Assembly: GCA_020216655.1 (NCBI GenBank) | Contig: JAIWNU010000032.1 | Location: 1 to 13,587 of the forward strand | DNA: 13,587 nt | DNA from: Treponema sp. | Lineage (GTDB): Bacteria > Spirochaetota > Spirochaetia > Treponematales > Breznakiellaceae | Direction of reading: 5' to 3' | Shown: positions 6,314 through 13,462 of the stretch, piece after piece | Layout: each line of letters opens with the position of its first letter | Position numbering within the stretch: the stretch's first letter is position 1 | Program-made: the position numbers and the translations under genes | Notes under the pieces: model-generated | Seen by the model: only the letters and a program-made list of their open reading frames with translations | Database searches by the model: none | Told to the model about the DNA's origin: nothing

Positions 6314-7918
6314 TTATTCCCGGCTGCTTTCCTTTGCCCGCCTGAGGCGGACATTTTCGATATCATAGCTAAAGAGTTCCCGCAGGTCGTTGAGTCCCAG
6401 GGCCATGAGGGCCATACGGTCAATGCCGATACCCCAGGCGGCTACCGGTACGTCTACTCCCAGGGCCTTAGTAACCTCGGGCCGGAAAATGCCGGACCCG
6501 CCCAGTTCGAACCAGCCCAGCACCGGGTGTTTTATATGCACCTCTACCGAAGGCTCGGTAAAGGGGAAGTAGCCCGGAACGTATTTAACTTCCTTGGCGC
6601 CGGCGACTTCCACGGCAAACATTTCCAGGAAGCCCAGCAGGGTCCTGAGGTTGACCTCTTCTCCGAGAACGATTCCTTCGGTCTGATAAAAGTCCGACAG
6701 GTGTGTTGCGTCGACCCGGTCGTAGCGGAAACAACGGGCAATGCCAAAATATTTCCCTGGCACCTTGGCGGTTGGGAGCTGGCGTGCCGAGAGTACGGTT
6801 CCCTGGCTCCGCAGTATGAGACGCCGGGTAAATTCCCGGTCAAAGGCATAGTTCCAGCCCCGGCTCCCCGTGTCTCCCCCATTTTCATGGGCTGCGGCTA
6901 CCCGGGAAAGCCAGGGTTCTTCTATAAATTTTGCCTTGGTCGGTTCTGCCACATAATACACGTCGTGGATATCACGGGCGGAATGGAACTGGGGCATAAA
7001 GAGGGCGTCGGAGTTCCAGAATTCGGTTTCCACCAGGGACCCATCGAATTCTTCAAAGCCCAGGGAAACGAGCTTATCCTTTACATCTTCCAAGAATTTT
7101 GCATAAGGATTGGAGCGGCCCACAAGGAGGCGGCTTGGCGGAACTTTTACGTTGTAGGAGCGGAAGGCGGCTCCCTTCCAGGCGCCGCTAGCCAGGAGTT
7201 CCGGCGTAAGGGTACCGATTTCATCTCCCGTAATGCCTGCCGCTTCCAAGGCTTTGGCAAGCTCTGAATGAGCTTCGGTAAAGGCAAAGACCACCGTTTC
7301 CCGCTCGGCGATGCGGAAGGCCGCATCGCTGGCGCCTCGTTTTTTGGCAATGCCGGCCATGACGGCCTTTTCCGGCGCTGTGAGGGCCCCTTCGGCCAGT
7401 ACGCCGCCACTGGCGGCGGCGGCCTTTTCGAGGATCCGGCGTAGGGTTGCCATTTTTTCAGCAGCCTCACCCTGTGCAGGCAGGCCGTTGTCCAGTATGT
7501 CCGCCGCCGCAGCCAGCACGACCCGTTTGGCCTCATCCATGGCAAGAAGTCCCGCCTTAGAGAGGGCTCCAAAGGCGCTGCCAACGTCTTTGTTTTCGAT
7601 ACCGAGAGCCTCGGCAATTTCGGGAAGCCGGAGGCCCTGTTTGGTTTTAAGGAGCTTGAGCATCCGTTCTTCCGGCGTCCCCTGTTCTTTCCACTGGCGG
7701 CCCAAATCTGTCAGTTCATAAAAAATACTTGTTTCACGCCTGACTTCCCGTACAAGACCCTTGCTGGAAAGCCACGAAAGGGCCTGATTTCCGTTTCCGC
7801 TTTTAAATCCGAGGTCGGATTCTACTTTTTCGATGGTGAGTTCATCCTGCATTCCATAATGCCGGATTATCCGGACTTCGAGGGGATGCAGATTTTTAAC
7901 CAATGCTTGAGTATCCAT
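6314..7918 (-). CDS. pheS: Phenylalanyl-tRNA synthetase alpha subunit, archaeal/eukaryal type
   Basis: 534 residues from the ATG at 7918, which has GGGAG six bases upstream; an in-frame TTG four codons earlier lies over that ribosome site and is rejected. The N-terminal 130 residues hold winged-helix-like DNA/RNA-binding repeats (for example [22 protein letters not shown] and [20 protein letters not shown]), typical of the archaeal/eukaryal alpha subunit. The class II core follows: motif 1 near [13 protein letters not shown] (311-323), motif 2 [19 protein letters not shown] (397-415) and motif 3 [13 protein letters not shown] (496-508). It binds Phe and ATP and makes Phe-AMP. An Ala-rich stretch (about 135-200) is more variable and may be a lineage insert. 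The gene is first in the operon, divergent from the YjbQ-family gene. Confidence 0.95.
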   Translation of the reverse strand: MDTQALVKNLHPLEVRIIRHYGMQDELTIEKVESDLGFKSGNGNQALSWLSSKGLVREVRRETSIFYELTDLGRQWKEQGTPEERMLKLLKTKQGLRLPEIAEALGIENKDVGSAFGALSKAGLLAMDEAKRVVLAAAADILDNGLPAQGEAAEKMATLRRILEKAAAASGGVLAEGALTAPEKAVMAGIAKKRGASDAAFRIAERETVVFAFTEAHSELAKALEAAGITGDEIGTLTPELLASGAWKGAAFRSYNVKVPPSRLLVGRSNPYAKFLEDVKDKLVSLGFEEFDGSLVETEFWNSDALFMPQFHSARDIHDVYYVAEPTKAKFIEEPWLSRVAAAHENGGDTGSRGWNYAFDREFTRRLILRSQGTVLSARQLPTAKVPGKYFGIARCFRYDRVDATHLSDFYQTEGIVLGEEVNLRTLLGFLEMFAVEVAGAKEVKYVPGYFPFTEPSVEVHIKHPVLGWFELGGSGIFRPEVTKALGVDVPVAAWGIGIDRMALMALGLNDLRELFSYDIENVRLRRAKESSRE

Positions 7919-7933
7919 GAAAACTCCCAAAAG

Positions 7934-8002
7934 TCCCGGCCCACATGTCTGTTATTATCCGGGATGTGGGTATACGTTACCCGAGAAGGGCCTTCCTGTA
8001 AA
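7934..8002 (-). promoter_or_regulatory. pheST promoter/leader candidate with competing hairpins
   Basis: On the minus strand TTTACA (8002-7997) and TAACGT (7979-7974) are 17 bases apart, a weak sigma70 match. Downstream of it, two stems compete for neighbouring bases: 7940-7946 with 7964-7970 (CCCACAT/ATGTGGG) and 7934-7939 with 7959-7964 (TCCCGG/CCGGGA). The second stem ends six bases before the ribosome site at 7924-7928. A further stem, GGGTA/TACCC, sits at 7968-7982. No T-box consensus and no Phe-rich leader peptide are visible. Confidence 0.3.
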
Positions 8003-8020
8003 GACCGGAGCTGTTATTTG

Positions 8021-8049
8021 TGGACGATTCTAAAAGTATGCTTCATAAT
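8021..8049 (+). promoter_or_regulatory. Promoter of the YjbQ-family gene
   Basis: TGGACG at 8021-8026 and CATAAT at 8044-8049 are separated by exactly 17 bases. Transcription would begin at about 8056-8057, at the ATG itself, which has no ribosome site before it. This fits a leaderless mRNA. Confidence 0.5.
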
Positions 8050-8056
8050 AAGCTGT

Positions 8057-8473
8057 ATGAAATCCCTCACTAAGGAACTCTGGTTCGAGACCAGAAAGAA
8101 GCGAGAGTTTATCAACATAACGCCTCAGGTGGCCGACCTCGTTCGGGAATCGGGGGTGCAGGAAGGACTCTGTCTGGTAAATGCTATGCATATTACCGCC
8201 AGTGTGTTTATCAATGATGATGAAGGGGGGCTGCATCAGGATTTTGATGCCTGGCTCGAAAAGCTTGCTCCCCATGAGCCGGTCTCTTCCTACCGGCACA
8301 ATGTGGGCGAGGACAATGCGGATGCCCACATGAAACGCCAGATTATGGGCCGGGAAGTGGTGGTTGCCATTACCCGGGGAGAACTCCATTTTGGTCCCTG
8401 GGAACAGATTTTTTACGGCGAATTCGACGGCCAGCGGCGCAAGCGGGTCCTGGTAAAGATTATCGGGGAATAG
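8057..8473 (+). CDS. YjbQ/UPF0047 family protein
   Basis: 138 residues, the normal length for UPF0047 (PF01894). The family pattern is complete: [33 protein letters not shown], then [47 protein letters not shown]. The conserved His and Asp residues form the expected trimer active-site cleft. E. coli YjbQ has weak thiamine phosphate synthase activity, but the true role of the family is unsettled. The open frame extends upstream to 7859, but that extra part overlaps pheS and matches no family sequence, so the ATG at 8057 is used. It is the only complete plus-strand gene here, transcribed alone and convergent with the next operon. Confidence 0.9.
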   Translation: MKSLTKELWFETRKKREFINITPQVADLVRESGVQEGLCLVNAMHITASVFINDDEGGLHQDFDAWLEKLAPHEPVSSYRHNVGEDNADAHMKRQIMGREVVVAITRGELHFGPWEQIFYGEFDGQRRKRVLVKIIGE

Positions 8474-8501
8474 CGGGCGCGGCGATACATGTTAAGGGTA
8501 A

Positions 8502-8557
8502 GAGGGCTGCAGGGATGCTGCGGAAACTATTCCGGCAGCTAGCTGTTTCTGATGCCC
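8502..8557. terminator. Structured convergent intergenic region, possible two-way terminator
   Basis: Between the two convergent stop codons, GCTGCGGAA (8517-8525) pairs with TTCCGGCAGC (8530-8539) with one bulge and an ACTA loop. Flanking GAGGGC/GCCCTC sequences can extend the structure outward. T-tracts on either side are weak, so rho-independent action is uncertain, but the position fits termination of both genes. Confidence 0.4.
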
Positions 8558-9253
8558 TCAGTAGGCGGGAAAGGGTGAGATGTCGATTACTTCTATATAA
8601 AAGGTGGCGCCGCACTGCCAGCGGCCCGCATCCATCCAGTAGCGGGGAAAAGCCGCCAGGGCGACAAAACCGGTACTGTGCTTGGGCCGGTTCCGCTCGG
8701 TGCCCCGTAAAAGGGACCGGACTGCTGCGCGGGCCGCATCCTCCAGGGCCTGCTTTTTGCCATCGAGCCAGCCTGCGGCGCCCGGGCCAGCCAGGGGGCC
8801 GTTCCCGATGGCCTGCACTTTATTAATGGTCCCGCTCTTCCATTGTTTAATCCTCCGTTCCTGACTTGGGTCGGGCCGGTAATCCATCCATACAAAAAGA
8901 TAGCTCCCTTCGAGCAGGGCATCGGTAGCAAAGAGTTTTTCGTCGCCGAAGGGGATGGTTCCCTGGTTTTTAAGTTCAAACTGTTCGGGAATGGCCCGGG
9001 CCTTTTCGCCTATTTCATAGTCATAGGCCCATCCGTATATCATGGCTCCGAAATAAAGGGCCGCTTCTTCCAAGGCCCGTTTTTGGGCGGTTTTTGTATC
9101 CAGCGGATAGGGTTCCTCAATATACTGAATATAAACTGGCTCTAGATCTACCCTGACTTCTCCCCGGAGAACCGTCTGCGGCCAGGCGGGAAGGCTGCTG
9201 AGTACTAAAAGGGTGAGCAATGCGGTATGTGCCTTTATGGTTTGCTTGAGCAC
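8558..9253 (-). CDS. Secreted/periplasmic protein of unknown function
   Basis: 231 residues from a GTG at 9253, which has GAGGAG six bases upstream; the open frame continues to 9313, but only the GTG start puts the signal peptide at the very N-terminus. Residues 1-26 form a signal peptide: Lys/His-containing n-region, LLTLLVLSSL core, and a likely cleavage after about residue 23-26 (PAWPQ). There is no lipobox Cys. The mature part has two alanine-rich helices (KRALEEAALYFGAMIYG, 58-74; KKQALEDAARAAVRSLLRG, 166-184) separated by a beta-rich middle and a C-terminal sheet-like end (WQCGATFYIEVIDI). This helix-then-sheet pattern faintly recalls LPP20-like lipoproteins, but I do not recognise the family. 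It is the last gene of the operon, after the rhomboid protease. Confidence 0.75.
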   Translation of the reverse strand: MLKQTIKAHTALLTLLVLSSLPAWPQTVLRGEVRVDLEPVYIQYIEEPYPLDTKTAQKRALEEAALYFGAMIYGWAYDYEIGEKARAIPEQFELKNQGTIPFGDEKLFATDALLEGSYLFVWMDYRPDPSQERRIKQWKSGTINKVQAIGNGPLAGPGAAGWLDGKKQALEDAARAAVRSLLRGTERNRPKHSTGFVALAAFPRYWMDAGRWQCGATFYIEVIDISPFPAY

Positions 9254-9280
9254 CGGCTGCTCCTCAAGGGGATTTATTGA

Positions 9281-9313
9281 TTGCAGAGCGCCGCTTAAAG
9301 GAGCGGCGTGCAA
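9281..9313. other. Intergenic hairpin between rhomboid and secreted-protein genes
   Basis: Nested inverted repeat: outer TTGCA/TGCAA and inner GCCGCT/AGCGGC stems around a 5-6 base loop, 16 bases after the rhomboid stop. On the minus strand no T-tract follows, so it is more likely an mRNA processing or stability element within the operon than a terminator. Confidence 0.45.
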
Positions 9314-9329
9314 GGTTTCCTTGTTTTAT

Positions 9330-9962
9330 TTATCGGCGAATCTTAAGATAATGCCAGGGATTCTCTCCATATCGGATGATAAAATAAAGCCATGCAAAGG
9401 CAAAACCCGCCAGGTGGGTAAAGTGGGCGACGCCGGAAGCAATGCCGGTAACCGAAAAAAAGAGTTCCAGGGCGGTAAAACCCAAAACCATAACAGGGGC
9501 CCGCAGGGGCAGTATGCCCCATAGGTAGACTATGGAATCGGGGAAAAAGGTTGCATAGGCAAGCTGGACTGCAAAGAGGGCCCCCGATGCCCCAAGGAGA
9601 AATACCGAGGCAGAACCGGTAAGCAGGAAGAGTCCAAAGGAAAAAAGGCCGGCAAAAAAACCGGTTACCATATAAAATAGGAGAAACTCTTTGGATCCCA
9701 TTTGCCGTTCAACAGGGGTGCCGAAAAAGAAGAGCCCCAGCATATTAAGCAGCAGATGGGATATGCCTCCGTGGGCGAACATGTAGGTTAAAAACTGCCA
9801 CACCATGCCGTAGCGGAGCACAAGCTGGGTATTAAGCGATAAATAGACTGTTGCTTCGGGGAAAAGGTTCTGGGCAAGAAACACCAGGAGATTGATCCCA
9901 ATGAGGACGAGGACCAGATTGTCATAACGGTACCGAAAAGGTTTACGGATAATGGTATTCAT
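9330..9962 (-). CDS. Rhomboid-family intramembrane serine protease
   Basis: 210 residues from the ATG at 9962, with about six membrane helices, the size of the basic bacterial rhomboid. The catalytic dyad is present: Ser126 in LGASGALFA (the GxSG motif) and His183 in FTHLAGFAF. The second helix carries the HxxxN motif (His69-Asn73 in SHLLLNMLG). Rhomboids cut membrane proteins within or near their transmembrane segments. The frame extends upstream to 10172, but that part overlaps the ferredoxin gene and has no rhomboid features, so the later ATG is chosen, although no strong ribosome site precedes it. The substrate is unknown; the co-transcribed secreted protein is not an obvious single-span membrane substrate. 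Confidence 0.93.
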   Translation of the reverse strand: MNTIIRKPFRYRYDNLVLVLIGINLLVFLAQNLFPEATVYLSLNTQLVLRYGMVWQFLTYMFAHGGISHLLLNMLGLFFFGTPVERQMGSKEFLLFYMVTGFFAGLFSFGLFLLTGSASVFLLGASGALFAVQLAYATFFPDSIVYLWGILPLRAPVMVLGFTALELFFSVTGIASGVAHFTHLAGFAFAWLYFIIRYGENPWHYLKIRR

Positions 9963-9994
9963 GGTACTAACATACTTGAGCGGGGATGACCTGG

Positions 9995-10303
9995 TCAATC
10001 GAAAAGATATACATCGGTGTCGGCAAAAACATAGGTCTGGCAGGCAAGCCGGTCTCCTGCCGCAGGATCCGCTCCAATGGCTGTAAGCCGTTCTGCCTCT
10101 TTGGCTGATATACTGTTTGTAACTGTGCTGTCTTTGCTTGTGGCGCTTATTCTGATGCGGCAGGTGCCGCATTGGGCCTTGCCGCCGCAGCGGTGGTGCA
10201 TGGCAATGCCTGCAGAAAGTAACGAATTAAGCAGCGAAACCGCAGGAGATACGGATATGCGGGAGATCCGGCCATCAATATGATGTACCTTGATTTGTAC
10301 CAT
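9995..10303 (-). CDS. 2Fe-2S ferredoxin (adrenodoxin-type Cys spacing)
   Basis: 102 residues, a small soluble electron carrier. The four cluster ligands are Cys39, Cys45, Cys48 and Cys88, spaced C-x5-C-x2-C-x39-C, in HRCGGKAQCGTC and RLACQ. The x5 gap is the adrenodoxin-like rather than the plant-type (x4) arrangement. It begins 5 bases after the diguanylate cyclase stop and ends 32 bases before the rhomboid gene, so it is firmly within the operon. The partner reductase or oxidoreductase is not visible. DusB-type enzymes use flavin and NADPH, so a role as their donor would be only a guess. A weak ribosome site (GAAG) precedes the ATG. Confidence 0.9.
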   Translation of the reverse strand: MVQIKVHHIDGRISRISVSPAVSLLNSLLSAGIAMHHRCGGKAQCGTCRIRISATSKDSTVTNSISAKEAERLTAIGADPAAGDRLACQTYVFADTDVYLFD

Positions 10304-10308
10304 ATGCT

Positions 10309-11391
10309 TCAGTTTTCTAGAAAGGTAACCCGGTTTCTGCCCTGCTGTTTAGATTGATAGAGCGCCCGGTCCGCCCGATCTACTACGGACTTGGGATTGT
10401 TATCGATATGCTTGTTGTAACTGGCCACACCGCAGGAAACGGTAATTTTGAGTGTTTGGCCTTCGTACTGGGTTTCCATATCTTCGATGGCTTGCCGGAT
10501 GCGTTCTGCGATTTTTATAGCCGTTTCGGGGCCATCTTCCGCGATAAGCACCACAAACTCTTCTCCGCCATAGCGGGCCGCAATATCAGTACTGCGAACG
10601 TGGTCGGCGATGGTTCTTGCTACCGCAATGAGCACCATATCGCCGCAGGCGTGTCCGTAGGTATCGTTAAATCGCTTAAAGAAATCGATATCCAGCATGA
10701 TGATGTTAAAGCCCTTGGGCGGCATGTCATTGTTTCCGTAGCGGTCCTGCAGCACGGTGAAGAAGTAGTGCTTCATTTTTAGTTTAGTCATCATGTCGGT
10801 GGTGGTCATTTCAAAGAGAAATGCGTTGTTTATGGAAATAGCCGCCAGGGTCGCAATGTTAAGGAGATACTCCCGTTCGTAGGGATCAAATTCGGTCTCG
10901 TCGATCCGTTCTCCTAAAATCAGGATGCCGTTTATCTGTCCCTTGGTTTTGAGAGGCACGAGGAGGGACGGTTCCATGGCTTCGATATGCTCAAGTCCTT
11001 CCAGGGGGCCGATGCATTTGTGGATGTCCTCCAAGGTGTAGCATCCATAGCGTTCTGCAAAGAGGCGAATGAGCGGGTGGTTTTCTGGAATAGCATACTC
11101 TCGGGATAGGTCGATATCAAAACCTTTAAAATTTCTCTGGAGCACAAACTCGGTGGAGTCGAGACCCTTTTTTGCAAAGAGGCCCGCTTTAATAACCTTC
11201 ATTTGAGCCATACAGATAAAAAGAATTGAGTCTATCAGAATGCTGTAATCCAGGGTTGAGTTGAGGCTTTTTGATATTTCCAGAAGCTGCCGCAGATCGA
11301 ATATCTGTTTTTCGTAATCCAAGACGTAAGGGGTGAAAGGTTCGGGAGATACTAGATTGCTTTCTACATTATTATGTTCAGATTCTGACAT
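10309..11391 (-). CDS. GAF-GGDEF diguanylate cyclase
   Basis: 360 residues from the ATG at 11391, which has AGGAT about eight bases upstream; an in-frame GTG six codons earlier overlaps that site and is rejected. Residues 30-195 look like a GAF sensor domain, joined by a short helix to a GGDEF domain (196-360). The active site is GGEEF (275-279), with LDIDFFKRFNDTYGH (233-247) upstream, so it should make c-di-GMP from two GTP. An RxxD inhibitory site (Arg266-Asp269) lies five residues before GGEEF, indicating product feedback. No membrane segment or signal peptide is seen, so it acts in the cytoplasm and responds to an unknown ligand. It follows the dusB-like gene by 56 bases. Confidence 0.94.
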   Translation of the reverse strand: MSESEHNNVESNLVSPEPFTPYVLDYEKQIFDLRQLLEISKSLNSTLDYSILIDSILFICMAQMKVIKAGLFAKKGLDSTEFVLQRNFKGFDIDLSREYAIPENHPLIRLFAERYGCYTLEDIHKCIGPLEGLEHIEAMEPSLLVPLKTKGQINGILILGERIDETEFDPYEREYLLNIATLAAISINNAFLFEMTTTDMMTKLKMKHYFFTVLQDRYGNNDMPPKGFNIIMLDIDFFKRFNDTYGHACGDMVLIAVARTIADHVRSTDIAARYGGEEFVVLIAEDGPETAIKIAERIRQAIEDMETQYEGQTLKITVSCGVASYNKHIDNNPKSVVDRADRALYQSKQQGRNRVTFLEN

Positions 11392-11447
11392 ACTACAATA
11401 TCCTAGCACCCTCTGGTTAGTTTCACAAGGGAGTAAATAAAATCCCT

Positions 11448-12458
11448 TTATAAATAATCGGCTAATATGTTCTGATACTGCAGTATTGTTTCCGCATGTA
11501 CCAGTTCATTGCGCAGTGCAGCTCCTCCGGATATCCCTTTAGTGTAGGCGCAGAACTGTTTACGCATTTCCCTGCAGGCAAGATGCTCTCCAATATCTGC
11601 GGCTAAACGTTTAAGCTGAGTAAAGCCTGTTTGTATACGTTGTGGGGCTGGCACTGGCTCATAAGTGCCGGTTTCCAGGAGCGATCGGGTTTCGGCAAAA
11701 ATAAAGGGGTTCCCCATGGCGCCCCGGGCAAACATGACTGCGGCGCAGCCGGTTTCCTTGAGCATCCGCTGGGCATCCTCGGGACTAAACAAGTCACCGG
11801 AACCTACCACTGGTACCTTGAGCCGGCTGGCGAGATCGGCGATATGGTCCCAGTTTGCTGAGCCTGAGTACCCCTGGGCGCGGGTGCGGGCATGGAGGGC
11901 GACAAGATCAGCTCCGTTTTCCACCGCAACAGCGGCGGCCTCCCGGTAGTTGATGCTGTGTTCGTCCCAGCCTGATCTTATTTTCACGGTAACGGGAACA
12001 TTCCCAAGGGCTTCCCGGGAAGCCCTTGTTACGGCCGCAACAATCCTGCCAAAGCGGGGAAGGTCTTTCATAAGGGCCGAACCAGCACCGGTTTTAACTA
12101 CCTTAGGAACCGGACAGCCGCAGTTTATATCCACCGCTTCGGGATGGTACGGGGCTAACCTGAGGGCCGCCTGATACATTACTTCTGGATCGGATCCAAA
12201 GAGTTGAATTGCATAGGCCCGCTCGTTTTCAGCCCGGAGGAGCAGGTACTCTGATTTTTTTGAGTCCCTTATCAGGGCTTCCGAAGAAATAAGTTCGGTG
12301 CAGGTAAAATTGGCGCCAAATTCGATGCAGACCGAGCGAAATGCCCGGTCTGAGTAACCCGCTACCGGTGCCAGGAATAGATTGCCTTCGAGTTCAAGGC
12401 TGCCTATGCTTACCGACCGGTAGAGCGGTTTTTCTGCATCTGTCATGGTTTTTTCCAT
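11448..12458 (-). CDS. dusB: tRNA-dihydrouridine synthase (DusB-type)
   Basis: 336 residues, an FMN enzyme that reduces uridines in the D-loop of tRNA with NADPH. The flavin barrel is seen in FLAPVAGYSDRAFR (28-41), AIQLFGSDPE (83-92), the catalytic loop DINCGCPVPKVVKTGAGSALM (110-130, catalytic Cys115), VTVKIRSGWDE (156-166), LHARTRAQGYSG (188-199) and MFARGAMGNPFIF (242-254). The C-terminal helical tRNA-binding part follows (about 270-336). Possible starts are TTG 12464, ATG 12458 and ATG 12446; I use 12458, the first ATG, with TTGGA nearby, but 12446 is also reasonable. It begins 11 bases after the TatD-family stop. Confidence 0.94.
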   Translation of the reverse strand: MEKTMTDAEKPLYRSVSIGSLELEGNLFLAPVAGYSDRAFRSVCIEFGANFTCTELISSEALIRDSKKSEYLLLRAENERAYAIQLFGSDPEVMYQAALRLAPYHPEAVDINCGCPVPKVVKTGAGSALMKDLPRFGRIVAAVTRASREALGNVPVTVKIRSGWDEHSINYREAAAVAVENGADLVALHARTRAQGYSGSANWDHIADLASRLKVPVVGSGDLFSPEDAQRMLKETGCAAVMFARGAMGNPFIFAETRSLLETGTYEPVPAPQRIQTGFTQLKRLAADIGEHLACREMRKQFCAYTKGISGGAALRNELVHAETILQYQNILADYL

Positions 12459-12469
12459 GTCCAACGATG

Positions 12470-13246
12470 TTATGCCTGCGGCAGCCCAAAGAACCGGTTA
12501 GAGTTTTCCCAAAGGATTGATGCAAGCTCTTCTTCGTCCATTTCAAGCATATCCGCCAGGAAATGGGCCGTGGACGGAAGGTATTTAGGCATGTTTCGTT
12601 TGCCCCGGTATTCCGCCGGAACCATAAAGGGGCTTTCCGATTCGATAAGGATCCTATCCAGGGGCAGCATGCGCACCGTTTCGTGGAGATTACGGGCGTT
12701 CCGGTATGTTAGGTTCCCTGCAAAAGAGAAATACAGGTTCAGATCCAGAGCTTTCTCGGCATAGGCTGCATCTTCCGAATAGCAGTGGAGCACACCACCC
12801 TTGGGCGGCAGCCGGTCCCGGAGTATTTCTAAAACATCCTGTCCTGCTTCCCGGTTGTGAATAATGACAGGCAGATCGAGCTTGGCTGCCAGTTCAAGCT
12901 GGGTAATGAATAGTTCTATCTGGGACTTCTTGTCCCCAAATTTACGGAAATAGTCCAATCCGATTTCGCCAATAGCGACAACCCGAGGCAGCCGTACGCT
13001 CTGTTCAATGGTCTGAACCCAGTTTTTACCGGGATTCTGTACTTCCGAGGGAGAAACACCGACTGCATGGTATACGTGAGTAGCTGATTTTAAGTTTTCG
13101 TATACTTTGACAAAGTCGTGCAGACTGTTACATATCGAAACAATCCGACTTACCGATGCTTGCCGGGCTTCCTGAGTAACAATGAGCTGCTCGATAGGGT
13201 CATCATAGATGAGCCCTATGTGGGCGTGAGTATCAAAATACTGCAT
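12470..13246 (-). CDS. TatD-family metal-dependent hydrolase with altered metal-site residues
   Basis: 258 residues, the usual TatD length, with an amidohydrolase-type barrel. Metal ligands present are His7 and His9 (DTHAHIG), Glu94 (AIGEIGLDYF), His130 (VIIHNREA) and His154 (VLHCYSED). Two positions depart from the family. The Asp normally found in ETDSP is Glu204 here (ILIESESPFMVP). The usual GxHPH loop reads GVSPSEV (63-69). TatD proteins are 3'-5' deoxyribonucleases or related hydrolases involved in DNA repair or RNA turnover. With these changes the activity cannot be assumed. It is the first gene of a six-gene operon starting from a strong promoter. Confidence 0.92.
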   Translation of the reverse strand: MQYFDTHAHIGLIYDDPIEQLIVTQEARQASVSRIVSICNSLHDFVKVYENLKSATHVYHAVGVSPSEVQNPGKNWVQTIEQSVRLPRVVAIGEIGLDYFRKFGDKKSQIELFITQLELAAKLDLPVIIHNREAGQDVLEILRDRLPPKGGVLHCYSEDAAYAEKALDLNLYFSFAGNLTYRNARNLHETVRMLPLDRILIESESPFMVPAEYRGKRNMPKYLPSTAHFLADMLEMDEEELASILWENSNRFFGLPQA

Positions 13247-13297
13247 GGCTTAGTCCAAAAGAATAATGATAGGGGGATTCCAAACTGGATTACTCAT

Positions 13298-13326
13298 AAT
13301 ATAACACAGCATCGATGTATCGTCAA
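13298..13326 (-). promoter_or_regulatory. Sigma70-type promoter of the TatD-DusB-cyclase operon
   Basis: On the minus strand TTGACG (13326-13321) and TATATT (13303-13298) are exactly 17 bases apart. Start of transcription near 13291 would give a leader of about 45 bases before the ATG at 13246. Confidence 0.75.
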
Positions 13327-13359
13327 CGAAATGCTTGAAACGTGTTGGGAAGCAGCTTT

Positions 13360-13383
13360 AGATAAGGAAATCAGATAAGGAAA
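13360..13383 (+). repeat. Tandem 11-bp direct repeat between divergent promoters
   Basis: AGATAAGGAAA occurs at 13360-13370 and again at 13373-13383, a period of 13 bases. It lies between the two divergent promoters, ending 16 bases upstream of the -35 of the plus-strand promoter, where an activator or repressor might bind. Confidence 0.6.
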
Positions 13384-13399
13384 AAAGCTAGTTTTGTAA

Positions 13400-13428
13400 T
13401 GGACAAGCAGGGGCTGACAAGTTATACT
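13400..13428 (+). promoter_or_regulatory. Sigma70-type promoter of the right-edge gene
   Basis: TGGACA (13400-13405) and TATACT (13423-13428) with a 17-base spacer. Transcription would start near 13435, leaving a short leader carrying the AAGGAG ribosome site at 13451-13456. Confidence 0.75.
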
Positions 13429-13462
13429 ATTTTTACCGTATTGCTTCGCTAAGGAGTTTATG

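Noticed and set aside
6527..7267. 246-residue plus-strand open frame opposite pheS
   Set aside because: Long but fully antisense to conserved pheS coding sequence, with no protein-like pattern; likely a by-product of GC-rich codon use.
7147..7617. Second minus-strand frame inside pheS
   Set aside because: Low-complexity Arg/Pro/Ala-rich product that overlaps the Ala-rich part of pheS in a shifted frame; no start context.
8010..8043. Ten-codon leader peptide upstream of pheS on the minus strand
   Set aside because: It has only one Phe codon and no ribosome site, so Phe attenuation is not supported.
7859..8056. 66-residue N-terminal extension of the YjbQ-family frame
   Set aside because: It overlaps the pheS start on the other strand, matches no family sequence, and the remaining 138 residues are full length for the family.
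8075..8092. tRNA-like T-arm: CTGGTTCGAGACCAG
   Set aside because: It lies inside the conserved start of the YjbQ-family gene and no acceptor, D or anticodon arm surrounds it.
9963..10172. 70-residue N-terminal extension of the rhomboid frame
   Set aside because: It overlaps the ferredoxin gene in another frame and has no membrane or rhomboid features.
11420..11450. AAGGGA/TCCCTT hairpin after the dusB-like gene
   Set aside because: Only six pairs with a long loop and no T-tract; too weak to call a terminator.
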